Positions 7,032 to 13,028 of a stretch of 13,093 bases of DNA are shown here, one piece after another. The notes beneath the pieces are model-generated. The model was given only the letters and a program-made list of their open reading frames with translations, ran no database searches and was not told the origin of the DNA. Source of the DNA: Bacillota bacterium (GTDB taxonomy: Bacteria > Bacillota > UBA4882 > UBA8346); assembly GCA_023426245.1 (NCBI GenBank), contig JAFABB010000052.1:1-13093 (forward strand). The letters run 5' to 3'. Position numbers and translations under genes: made by a program. Every line of letters starts with the position of its first letter. Within the stretch, counting starts at the first letter, position 1.

Positions 7032-7276
7032 TCCGGATTCATCCTCCTTGGAAATTGATTTCCGACAATACCGCTCTTATCCCACATGTCGATGGAGTCC
7101 CTATCGGATACTATATTAATACAGCCATGGCTAATATTCGTTCCTCCCAAGCTGAGTCCGGTATTGGCTTTGTCCATAACCGACCATCCGGCATGGGAAT
7201 TTTCACCGCTAAATATTCCGGAGCTTGCTCTGATTTCATTGACAGTAAGGTTATCGATTTGAATATGAAAGTCCAA
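7028..7276 (-). CDS. GerP-like small spore protein, paralogue 1
   Basis: This protein of about 82 residues is in the same family as the products at 7322-7609 and 7723-7977. It has a short beta-type N-terminus (DFHIQIDNLTVNEI), then ASSGIFSGENSHAGW, a KANTGLS turn, and the closing motif NIVSDRDSIDM. The layout resembles GerPA/GerPB/GerPF-type spore germination proteins, which are short, glycine- and asparagine-rich and built as I-x-I-x-x-[IL]-x-[IV]-x-x-[IL] followed by SG-[VI]-F-x-x-G. I place the start at TTG 7276 because AAAGGGTGA lies just upstream; a GTG at 7285 is in frame but has no room for a binding site. It overlaps the Hsp20 gene by 4 bp. The family call comes from remembered sequence patterns and is moderate. 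Confidence 0.65.
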   Translation of the reverse strand: MDFHIQIDNLTVNEIRASSGIFSGENSHAGWSVMDKANTGLSLGGTNISHGCINIVSDRDSIDMWDKSGIVGNQFPRRMNPE

Positions 7277-7321
7277 ATTGTTCACCCTTTCATGGAGGAA
7301 CGAAAAGGAAAAACCGTTATT

Positions 7322-7609
7322 TTATTGAGAATTGGTGAAACGTGAAAAAGGGTTTTTCTGTTTGGCAATATTTTCGATTTTTTCTTTGGGTGTATCCCAG
7401 CACATATCGATATTATCGGGATCGTGAACATAATTGGTGCTGGATGGCAGGGAATTATGGCTTCCTGAAATCGTACCGATACCGGCGTTGGTTTTACTCA
7501 TGTTTTTGAATTCACGCAGGAAATTCCGGCCGATGTTAAAGGAAGAAGCATTTTGGATATTGCCGATGGTGATGGAATGGATGGATAGCTGAAAATTCAA
7601 TTCTTTCAT
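7322..7609 (-). CDS. GerP-like small spore protein, paralogue 2 (closest to GerPB in layout)
   Basis: The protein has 95 residues from the ATG at 7609, chosen over an upstream in-frame start at 7660 because GGGGAA lies a few nt before it and the family alignment begins here. It reads MKELNFQLSIHSITIGNIQN, then ASSFNIGRNF, MSKTNAGIGTISG and HDPDNIDM. The opening resembles GerPB (short hydrophobic strand, then I-x-I-G-x-I-x-x-[SA]-S-x-F-x-I-G) and the rest matches its two neighbours here. A C-terminal extension (KEKIENIAKQKNPFSRF) is unique to this copy. It is the first gene of the leftward set, followed by a 45-bp gap to paralogue 1, Hsp20 and the C1 peptidase. It has no signal peptide. A role in the spore coat or in germinant permeability is inferred from the family. 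Confidence 0.65.
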   Translation of the reverse strand: MKELNFQLSIHSITIGNIQNASSFNIGRNFLREFKNMSKTNAGIGTISGSHNSLPSSTNYVHDPDNIDMCWDTPKEKIENIAKQKNPFSRFTNSQ

Positions 7610-7722
7610 GTCTTTTCCCCATTCTAGGTCCAGAGTCTCCACGCAAGAGCGATAATGCACAGAAGAAACTTTGGTTACGTATGATGTGATATACTTTATG
7701 TCTATTCCGGTTGAGGTGTTCC
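7610..7722. promoter_or_regulatory. Divergent promoter region between two GerP-like gene sets
   Basis: These 113 bp separate genes that start leftward at 7609 and rightward at 7723, so both promoters should lie here. On the plus strand GATATACT (7688-7695) resembles a -10 box of the sigma-A or sporulation sigma type, 28 bp before the ATG. On the minus strand CATACGTAA (about 7684-7676) recalls the CATA core of sigma-E/sigma-K -10 boxes. Neither has a convincing -35 partner, so the sigma factor is not determined. Confidence 0.4.
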
Positions 7723-7977
7723 ATGGCGGTATTTATTAATTTTGGGGTTATGGTGATCAATAATTTAACCAATGCTACCGGAGTTTTTTTTGGTGAGAAT
7801 GTGCAACAAGGCTGGAATTCTCCTTCTAAAAGCAATCAAGGCCAGAGAATTTACGGTGTTGGGTGTGTCAGTATTAATAATATCAACATTAACAATGATC
7901 CCGATGGTGTAGATACTCCGACCATCGATAACAACTTGGATATGCCGGCCGCGCCCATTATTCTCAAAGCCACCTGA
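7723..7977 (+). CDS. GerP-like small spore protein, paralogue 3 (divergent)
   Basis: The protein has 84 residues and starts MAVFINFGVMVINNLTNATG. The ATG at 7723 is preceded by GAGGTG (7713-7718); an in-frame TTG at 7711 overlaps that site and is unlikely. The core GVFFGENVQQGWN, KSNQGQRIYGVG and NNDPDGVDTP aligns with the two leftward paralogues: A-[ST]-G-[IV]-F-x-G-E-N followed by G-W, then K-x-N-x-G, then D-x-D-x-[IV]-D. The middle is strikingly asparagine- and isoleucine-rich (SINNININNDPDG). It reads away from the other two and is followed 55 bp later by the GerPC-like gene, which suggests a two-gene rightward operon. It is probably a structural spore protein; the exact role is unknown. 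Confidence 0.68.
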   Translation: MAVFINFGVMVINNLTNATGVFFGENVQQGWNSPSKSNQGQRIYGVGCVSINNININNDPDGVDTPTIDNNLDMPAAPIILKAT

Positions 7978-8032
7978 TGAGAGGGTGATGGTTACAGTTC
8001 ACTTTTGATTATCATGGGAATAAACGTGAGAG

Positions 8033-8317
8033 GTGAGATCCATCGCTGATAAAATAAGCAATCTCAACGAATTCAGGGTACCCGGCCCTGACCTGTACTC
8101 AAAAATAGCTCAGTTGGAAGCGGAAATTATGGAACTGAAGGCTCAACAAATCGAGTTATTGGCTGCCAGAAATATTGTCATTGAAAAGTTGTATGTCCGG
8201 AAGGTTGATGTGAGAGAACTCCAATTTAAACTCGATAAAATCACAGTGGATGACCTCAGCGGGATGCTGAATGTGGGGGTTAACAGTGACGGAAAGATGA
8301 AGAAGGAGGAAAAATAG
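8033..8317 (+). CDS. Short GerPC-like coiled-coil spore germination protein
   Basis: The protein has 94 residues. Residues 22-50 (YSKIAQLEAEIMELKAQQIE onward) form a heptad-like coiled coil. The C-terminal half, VRELQFKLDKITVDDLSGML followed by NVGVNSDG, closely follows the GerPC pattern I-E-Y-x-F-D-x-L-K-[IV]-x-x-L-x-G-T-L-N-[IV]-G, as I remember it. Bacillus GerPC is roughly twice as long, so this is a minimal version. GerP proteins are needed for germinants to cross the spore coat. The start is unclear: GTG 8033 gives this length but has a weak site upstream, while AGAGGTGAG (8030-8038) is placed for the in-frame ATC at 8042, and a short ATG frame (8014-8049) overlaps. Composition is strongly charged, with no signal peptide. 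Confidence 0.62.
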   Translation: MRSIADKISNLNEFRVPGPDLYSKIAQLEAEIMELKAQQIELLAARNIVIEKLYVRKVDVRELQFKLDKITVDDLSGMLNVGVNSDGKMKKEEK

Positions 8318-8340
8318 GCAAAATCCTCACCTTCCGTCGT
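8288..8340. terminator. Possible stem-loop between convergent GerPC-like and lpdA genes
   Basis: GACGGAA (8288-8294), inside the end of the GerPC-like gene, pairs with TTCCGTC (8332-8338), and GAGGA/TCCTC can form an inner stem. Only 23 bp separate the two stop codons, so this is the only place for termination of both transcripts. The long loop makes it weak. Confidence 0.35.
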
Positions 8341-9705
8341 TTATATTTCAAAGAGCGCTTCCCGGATGATTTCAGAGACCGTAGGGTGGGGGAATATTAT
8401 TTTTTTCATGTCCGGCAACTTCAGGTTTTGTTCGATCATCAAACCGGCTCCATAAATGATCTCGGAAGCATAATTGCCCAGGAGGTGGACTCCCAGGAGC
8501 CGCTGGTCTTTTTTATCGACCAGTAACTTGCAAATGCCGTCTTCCCCTTCATTTTCCGCCAGAAATCTGCCGCTATAGCGCATGGAAATCTTAGCAGTCT
8601 CGTATTCCAGGCCTTTTTGAAGCGCCGACTTTTCAGTCAGTCCGACCGAGGCCACCTCGGGGTTGGTATAAATTACATTGGGGATTGCGCTATAGTTAAT
8701 CCGGTCGAATCCGCCCAAAATGTTGTTGATAACCACCTCGGCCTCACGATAGGCGGTATGGGCCAGCATAGACAGGCCATTGACATCGCCAGCCGCAAAA
8801 ATCCCGGGAATATTGGTCTCGCCCTTTTCATCGGTGACGATCCGCCCTTTATCCATGAGGACACCGGTGTTTTCCAGTCCGAAGCCCTCGGTCACGGGCT
8901 TGCGGCCTATGGAGAGGAGAACTTTCTCCGCCGGTAGTGTAGCGGTTTCTCTGTTTTGAGTGAAAGACACTCCCTGCTCTTGAATTTCAGTGACCCCTGC
9001 GCCGAGCTTAAATTGAACCCCTTTTTTCTGAAGGGTTTTCTGCAAAAATTGGGCAATATCAGGGTCGCTTTCGCCTGCAATATGGTCCAACATTTCCACG
9101 ACCGTTACCTTTGAACCGGCCGAATTGAAATAAGAAGCCATTTCCAGACCGATTACGCCGCCGCCGATGATCGCCAGGGATGAAGGAACCGTTGTCAGGT
9201 CGAGGATTTCCCGGTTGGTCAGCACAAAGCCTTTTTCAAGCCCTTCCGGGAGGCCGGGAAGGGAGGGGATGAACGGAGCTGAACCGGTGGCAATCAAGAG
9301 CCGTTTGCCGGTATGAACCTCGCCATTTACCCGGATATTAAAACTTTGGGAATCCCCTCCGGTGATTTCGGCAAAGCCGTCAACCACAGTGACTCCGCTG
9401 CTGCGTAGCTTGCTTTGAATGCCGGTTACCAGGGTTTTAACAACTTTATTTTTCCTCTTAACAACCAATTCCTGTTCCAGGGAAGCTTTTTCAATTGACA
9501 CCCCATACTTGGAACTGTTTTTGGCGGAATCGAGTACTTTGGCCGAATAGAGCAAAGTTTTCGACGGGATACAGCCTTCATTGAGGCATACTCCGCCAAT
9601 ATGCTTTTTTTCAATCAGTAAGGTTGCCAGTCCACCCCGGGCGGCTCTTTGGGCCGCTAAATATCCGGCGGGACCCCCGCCGATGACGATTAAATCCCAC
9701 ATCAT
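8341..9705 (-). CDS. lpdA: Dihydrolipoyl dehydrogenase (E3)
   Basis: This 454-residue flavoprotein reoxidises dihydrolipoamide with NAD+ in 2-oxoacid dehydrogenase complexes or the glycine cleavage system. It shows the FAD fold GGGPAGYLAA (9-18), the redox disulfide GGVCLNEGCIPSK with Cys40 and Cys45, the NAD fold IIGGGVIGLEMA (179-190), the second FAD motif GIFAAGDVNG (301-310) and the dimer-interface base His440-Pro441 in FPHPTVSE. Length is normal. I start at ATG 9705 because AGGTGG lies 8 nt upstream; an in-frame GTG at 9717 overlaps that site. It stands alone: no E1, E2 or lipoate genes are in the window. The flavin, disulfide and HP residues together fit E3 better than mercuric or glutathione reductase. 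Confidence 0.95.
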   Translation of the reverse strand: MMWDLIVIGGGPAGYLAAQRAARGGLATLLIEKKHIGGVCLNEGCIPSKTLLYSAKVLDSAKNSSKYGVSIEKASLEQELVVKRKNKVVKTLVTGIQSKLRSSGVTVVDGFAEITGGDSQSFNIRVNGEVHTGKRLLIATGSAPFIPSLPGLPEGLEKGFVLTNREILDLTTVPSSLAIIGGGVIGLEMASYFNSAGSKVTVVEMLDHIAGESDPDIAQFLQKTLQKKGVQFKLGAGVTEIQEQGVSFTQNRETATLPAEKVLLSIGRKPVTEGFGLENTGVLMDKGRIVTDEKGETNIPGIFAAGDVNGLSMLAHTAYREAEVVINNILGGFDRINYSAIPNVIYTNPEVASVGLTEKSALQKGLEYETAKISMRYSGRFLAENEGEDGICKLLVDKKDQRLLGVHLLGNYASEIIYGAGLMIEQNLKLPDMKKIIFPHPTVSEIIREALFEI

Positions 9706-9750
9706 GTTTTCACCCACCTAGAAAATACTTTTGTCCAAATGCTTCTACTC

Positions 9751-9909
9751 TTCCCCTTAAAGGGAATTCGTTGGAATTGCAGGCCTAAAGGCTGTAGCAG
9801 CCAACGAAGGCCAATAATAGACCTGAAAGTTGGGCTAATACCCTTTAAGGGATAGGGTCTCGGGTTTAGGCTCATTTTCACCCTTTCGATTGCCCCGGCA
9901 GGGCCGGGG
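9751..9909. repeat. Palindrome-rich intergenic element
   Basis: An outer pair, CCCTTAAAGGG (9754-9764) and CCCTTTAAGGG (9841-9851), are exact reverse complements, and each is itself nearly palindromic. Inside, TTCGTTGG (9767-9774) pairs with CCAACGAA (9801-9808), enclosing CAGGCCT and AGGCTG. Beyond it CCCCGGC (9893-9899) and GCCGGGG (9903-9909) form a tight 7-bp stem with a 3-nt loop. There is no gene between 9706 and 9993. The nested layout suggests a small repeat element or a structured RNA. It lies between the end of the phosphohexomutase gene and the start of lpdA, so it could also affect lpdA expression. Confidence 0.55.
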
Positions 9910-9936
9910 TGGGGGACTTGGTCATTATGAATTTTG

Positions 9937-9983
9937 TTCTCCGTGTCTCTGTGGCAAAACCAATTGGTCACAGAGACACAGAG
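9937..9983. repeat. Long hairpin with the CACAGAGACACAGAG intergenic motif
   Basis: CTCCGTGTCTCTGTG (9939-9953) pairs with CACAGAGACACAGAG (9969-9983) over 15 bp with one mismatch, and the loop ends in the perfect palindrome ACCAATTGGT (9959-9968). A further GGCACAGAG follows at 9984-9992. Very similar CTCTGTGTCTCTGTGG intergenic hairpins recur in unrelated bacterial genomes, from memory. It lies 10 bp beyond the stop of the phosphohexomutase gene and may act as its terminator or 3' stabiliser. Confidence 0.65.
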
Positions 9984-9993
9984 GGCACAGAGT

Positions 9994-11529
9994 TCATTTC
10001 AAATACGCTTTTAGCGGCGTCAGGTCCAATTGGCCGTATTGGGCAAGAAAAGGCAATAAGGCTGTTGCAATTCGCTTTACGCCGCCGTTTGAATTGGATT
10101 CAATGTTTAACGGCATCAGCGGGTCATGGAGCGACATTCTTAATAGAAACCAGCCGTCGCCATCCTCTTTTCCAAAGGATACGCGGATTCCCTCATAGTT
10201 ATTCGGCTCAACCTTCCAGCCGGGGAGGGTTGCCGCGTAGTTTTGCAGGTCCTGTAAGACTGTTTCCCCGTAAGGTTTGAAGTCGTCCATGAGGATATTG
10301 AAACGGAATTCCTTGCTTTCCAGTGGCTCCTCCAGAGACTCAATGAGATGATCGAGGGTGAGGTTGTTTTTTAATTGAAGACCAGCCATCTTGATGATGA
10401 TCTTGGCCACCAAATAGGCGCCGTCGTCTAAAAAGAAGTTCTCTTTCAAAGCGCCGTGCCCCGACGTTTCGATGGCCAATTCCGATGCGGTCCCCTGAGA
10501 GTTGAGGCGGATGGCTTCATTGATTACGTTTTTATATCCCCGTTTGAAACGGTGGTGGACACCGCCTAAGTTTTCAATAAACGTTTTAAGCCCGCTGGAA
10601 GTGACAGAGTCCGTTACAATGGCCGAACCGGGGTGTTCTTCAAGGACAATTGCGGCCATTAATGCGATCAGCCGGTTACGATTGATTTCCTTGCCGTTTT
10701 GATCGACCGCGCTGGCCCGGTCCACATCGGTATCGAAGATAATCCCCAAATCAGCCTTGCTTTTGAGCACTGCCTGACTGGTGGACTCCATGGCAACGGA
10801 GTCTTCCGGATTGGGGATATGGTTGGGGAAAGAGCCGTCCGGTTCCAAAAATTGACTGCCGGCCGTATCCGCGCCCAAAGGCTTGAGGACTTTATCGGCA
10901 AAAAAGCCTCCGGCGCCGTTTCCGGCATCGACAATGATTTTAAAACCTTTCAAGGGTTCCCGGTAATCCCGGGGATGATTCACGGAGCGGCGGATTTTTT
11001 CCACCAGAATATTGGCGTAAACCGAGATAAAGTCGACTTCCTGAACATCTCCCAACTTTTCGGAAATGAGAAAGCCGCCTTGTTCGGCAAGGGTTAATAT
11101 TTCGGTGATATCTTTTTTCTCAAGGCCGCCATTTTTGGTGAAAAATTTGAGCCCGTTCCGGTTGAACGGAAGATGGCTGGCTGTGATCATGATGCTGCCG
11201 TCGTATTCGTATCCCGGGGTCACGGTGGTCATGAACATTGCCGGGGTGGAAGCCAAAGAACAGTCGAAGACCCGGCAACCGGTTTCACTCAAACCCCGGA
11301 TGACCTCTTTTTTGAGAGCCGGGGCCGAGAGCCTGGAGTCATGGCCGACGGCTATGGTCAATTGGGCGGCAGGCTTGTTTTTAAGCTTGCCCAGCCACGC
11401 TCCGAAAGCCAGGGCGATGGTATGGGCCGTATCTCCGGTCAGGTTAACTTTTTCTCCGGCGACGCCTTCCAGGGCAATCCCCCGGATATCACTGCCGTTT
11501 TGCAATTTTTGCCACTCTGATGATAACAT
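9994..11529 (-). CDS. Alpha-D-phosphohexomutase (phosphomannomutase/phosphoglucomutase), long 'SLHDP' type
   Basis: This 511-residue enzyme moves phosphate between C1 and C6 of hexose phosphates. Landmarks are the catalytic serine loop MITASHLPFNRNGLKFF (Ser118; classic enzymes have TASHNP), metal loop DTDVDR (266-271; classic DGDGDR), sugar loop ETSGHGALKENFFLDDG (354-370), and the phosphate-binding end GWFLLRMSLHDPLMPLNIES (classic R-x-S-x-T-E-P). These variant loops recall, from memory, a plant-chloroplast and cyanobacterial subfamily whose exact product is less certain than for PGM or PMM; glucose-1,6-bisphosphate synthesis has been discussed for it. I start at ATG 11529, with GGAGG 4 nt upstream, rather than an upstream frame reaching 11583. 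It lies 32 bp after the EamA gene on the same strand, so the two probably share a transcript. Confidence 0.9.
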   Translation of the reverse strand: MLSSEWQKLQNGSDIRGIALEGVAGEKVNLTGDTAHTIALAFGAWLGKLKNKPAAQLTIAVGHDSRLSAPALKKEVIRGLSETGCRVFDCSLASTPAMFMTTVTPGYEYDGSIMITASHLPFNRNGLKFFTKNGGLEKKDITEILTLAEQGGFLISEKLGDVQEVDFISVYANILVEKIRRSVNHPRDYREPLKGFKIIVDAGNGAGGFFADKVLKPLGADTAGSQFLEPDGSFPNHIPNPEDSVAMESTSQAVLKSKADLGIIFDTDVDRASAVDQNGKEINRNRLIALMAAIVLEEHPGSAIVTDSVTSSGLKTFIENLGGVHHRFKRGYKNVINEAIRLNSQGTASELAIETSGHGALKENFFLDDGAYLVAKIIIKMAGLQLKNNLTLDHLIESLEEPLESKEFRFNILMDDFKPYGETVLQDLQNYAATLPGWKVEPNNYEGIRVSFGKEDGDGWFLLRMSLHDPLMPLNIESNSNGGVKRIATALLPFLAQYGQLDLTPLKAYLK

Positions 11530-11561
11530 GATGCCTCCGATAAAATAATTCTGATGAGTGA

Positions 11562-12485
11562 CTATTTCTGTAAGGGACCCCAATCTTCCTGGTGGGTTTG
11601 GGATATTTTTGGCGCAGGATTTTTTTCTTTCGATAATTTTTTATCCGTAAGCATTTCCCCGATATAGGTTGAACCCAATATCAAAATCCCGCCGATAATC
11701 TGAGGAAGTGCCAATGTCTCTCCGACAAAGAGCACACTGAATAAAATACCGAATAAAGGCTCTAGAAAACTATAGGACACTATTTCAACGGATTTCATAT
11801 GGGCATAAAGGGAAAAGAACAGGGTATAGGCCACACCGGTATGGAATACACCCAATAGAACGGTATAGGCAACCGCCATGGCATCCAGGTGGACAAAGGT
11901 AAAAACATTTCCGTCCATCCATACAAATGGCAGCAATACAATCATCGCCGAGAGTATTTGCACAAAGGTGGCCGTTTGATTATCCACCCTCACTTTGATG
12001 CTGCGGTTTATAAGTACGATGGCCGCATACATCATCCCTGAAATGGCACTCAGCACCAGTCCCATGTTTCCGTAACCTTCGGACAGATTATGGCCGACAA
12101 TCAGAAAGAGGCCGAGAAATGAAATGGCAATCACTGCAATTTGAATCTTGGAGATAGTCTCCTTTAATATCAGGGGCGCCAATAACATCACATATACCGG
12201 GCACATATTGTAGATAATGACAGCAGAGGAGATACTGGTGTGCTTGAAGCCATAGAATAAAGTTAACCAGCCCAAACCCAGTAATACGCCTGAAATAAAA
12301 TAGGGTATTAAAAGTTGCCATTTCACCATGGCGGTTTTTTTCATTTTCATGACCACCAAAAGGACCGGTAGGGCAATGAAGGCCCTCAGAAAAGCCAGGC
12401 TTAAAGCGGACAATGGAATGGCTCTGGTAAATACGCCCAGGCTCCCCCAAATAATCATCACAATCACTAATTTAATTTTGTTCAT
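11562..12485 (-). CDS. DMT superfamily permease, EamA type
   Basis: This 307-residue inner-membrane protein has about ten hydrophobic segments arranged as two EamA repeats. The first starts at the N-terminus (MNKIKLVIVMIIWGSLGVFT) and includes the pattern SSAVIIYNMCPVYVMLLAPL. The second starts near residue 140 and ends with EPLFGILFSVLFVGETLALP and IIGGILILGSTYIG. A polar 35-residue tail follows. The ATG at 12485 has AAGGAG 6 nt upstream. Family members move amino acids, nucleosides, sugars phosphates or other metabolites, usually outward, and the sequence does not say which. The phosphohexomutase follows after 32 bp, so a link to a sugar or phosphorylated metabolite is possible but unproven. 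Confidence 0.92.
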   Translation of the reverse strand: MNKIKLVIVMIIWGSLGVFTRAIPLSALSLAFLRAFIALPVLLVVMKMKKTAMVKWQLLIPYFISGVLLGLGWLTLFYGFKHTSISSAVIIYNMCPVYVMLLAPLILKETISKIQIAVIAISFLGLFLIVGHNLSEGYGNMGLVLSAISGMMYAAIVLINRSIKVRVDNQTATFVQILSAMIVLLPFVWMDGNVFTFVHLDAMAVAYTVLLGVFHTGVAYTLFFSLYAHMKSVEIVSYSFLEPLFGILFSVLFVGETLALPQIIGGILILGSTYIGEMLTDKKLSKEKNPAPKISQTHQEDWGPLQK

Positions 12486-12960
12486 GACAGGCTCCTTATC
12501 TTTGCTAAGTCCATATTAGCTGAAGCATCAGGATCTGTATTGTATAAAATTGACACTATCCCTTGAATTGCTCCCGATGGTGGCTATCATCATTCAAACC
12601 TGTGAACTTTTGATTCTTTTATCATTGAACCATAATCGCTGCCCTCTTTGAAAAAGCAACCGGGGTTGACCGGAACCGAACGCCGGGATGTCGATTGATG
12701 GGAAAAACGGACGGCGCGATGAGTGCGTGGGACCAGGCGAGCGCGGAGGACAGAGTGATGAGAGCGACTCAATGTCATCAAGCTGAGTTGTAAAAGACCC
12801 AGGAAATGAGGTTGGATTTCATCTCCGCTCCAACGTGAACGATGGGGCTAGGTATATTAAAAACGTTCTTAAGGCCTTCCAGACCTCGGTGTCGTGTTTT
12901 TATACACGCAGCTTTATCTCCGCAGAACTCTGGGAGAATATAAAACCGGCTTTTTATTCT
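12486..12960. other. Gene-free stretch, partly GC-rich with purine skew
   Basis: No frame here combines a start, a ribosome binding site and protein-like composition. 12486-12600 should hold the minus-strand promoter of the EamA gene, but I find no clear boxes. 12655-12775 is GC-rich and purine-rich on the plus strand, unlike its surroundings, with GATGAGTGCG and GATGAGAGCG as near repeats. 12780-12960 returns to mixed composition and contains the small hairpin CGTGT/ACACG near 12892-12908. It may hold remnants of a gene displaced by the insertion sequence. Confidence 0.4.
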
Positions 12961-12975
12961 TGCACTACCCCCGAT

Positions 12976-13005
12976 TTGAAAGACAGCAAGAAAGGCTGGT
13001 ATAAT
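12976..13005 (+). promoter_or_regulatory. Sigma-A-type promoter of the IS3 transposase
   Basis: TTGAAA (12976-12981) and a perfect TATAAT (13000-13005) are 18 bp apart, with an extended -10 TGG directly before TATAAT. A start site near 13012 would leave a short leader with the ribosome binding site CGGGAGG before the ATG at 13029. This is the clearest promoter in the window. Confidence 0.8.
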
Positions 13006-13028
13006 AAAACAAATCGGGAGGTAAAAAA

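Noticed and set aside
9890..10280. Plus-strand frames covering the end of the phosphohexomutase gene
   Set aside because: They are antisense to conserved catalytic regions and include the palindromic repeats as coding sequence.
12590..12781. Minus-strand 63-codon frame with an Arg/Ser/His-rich product
   Set aside because: No ribosome binding site, low-complexity basic composition typical of a GC-rich antisense frame, and no recognisable domain.
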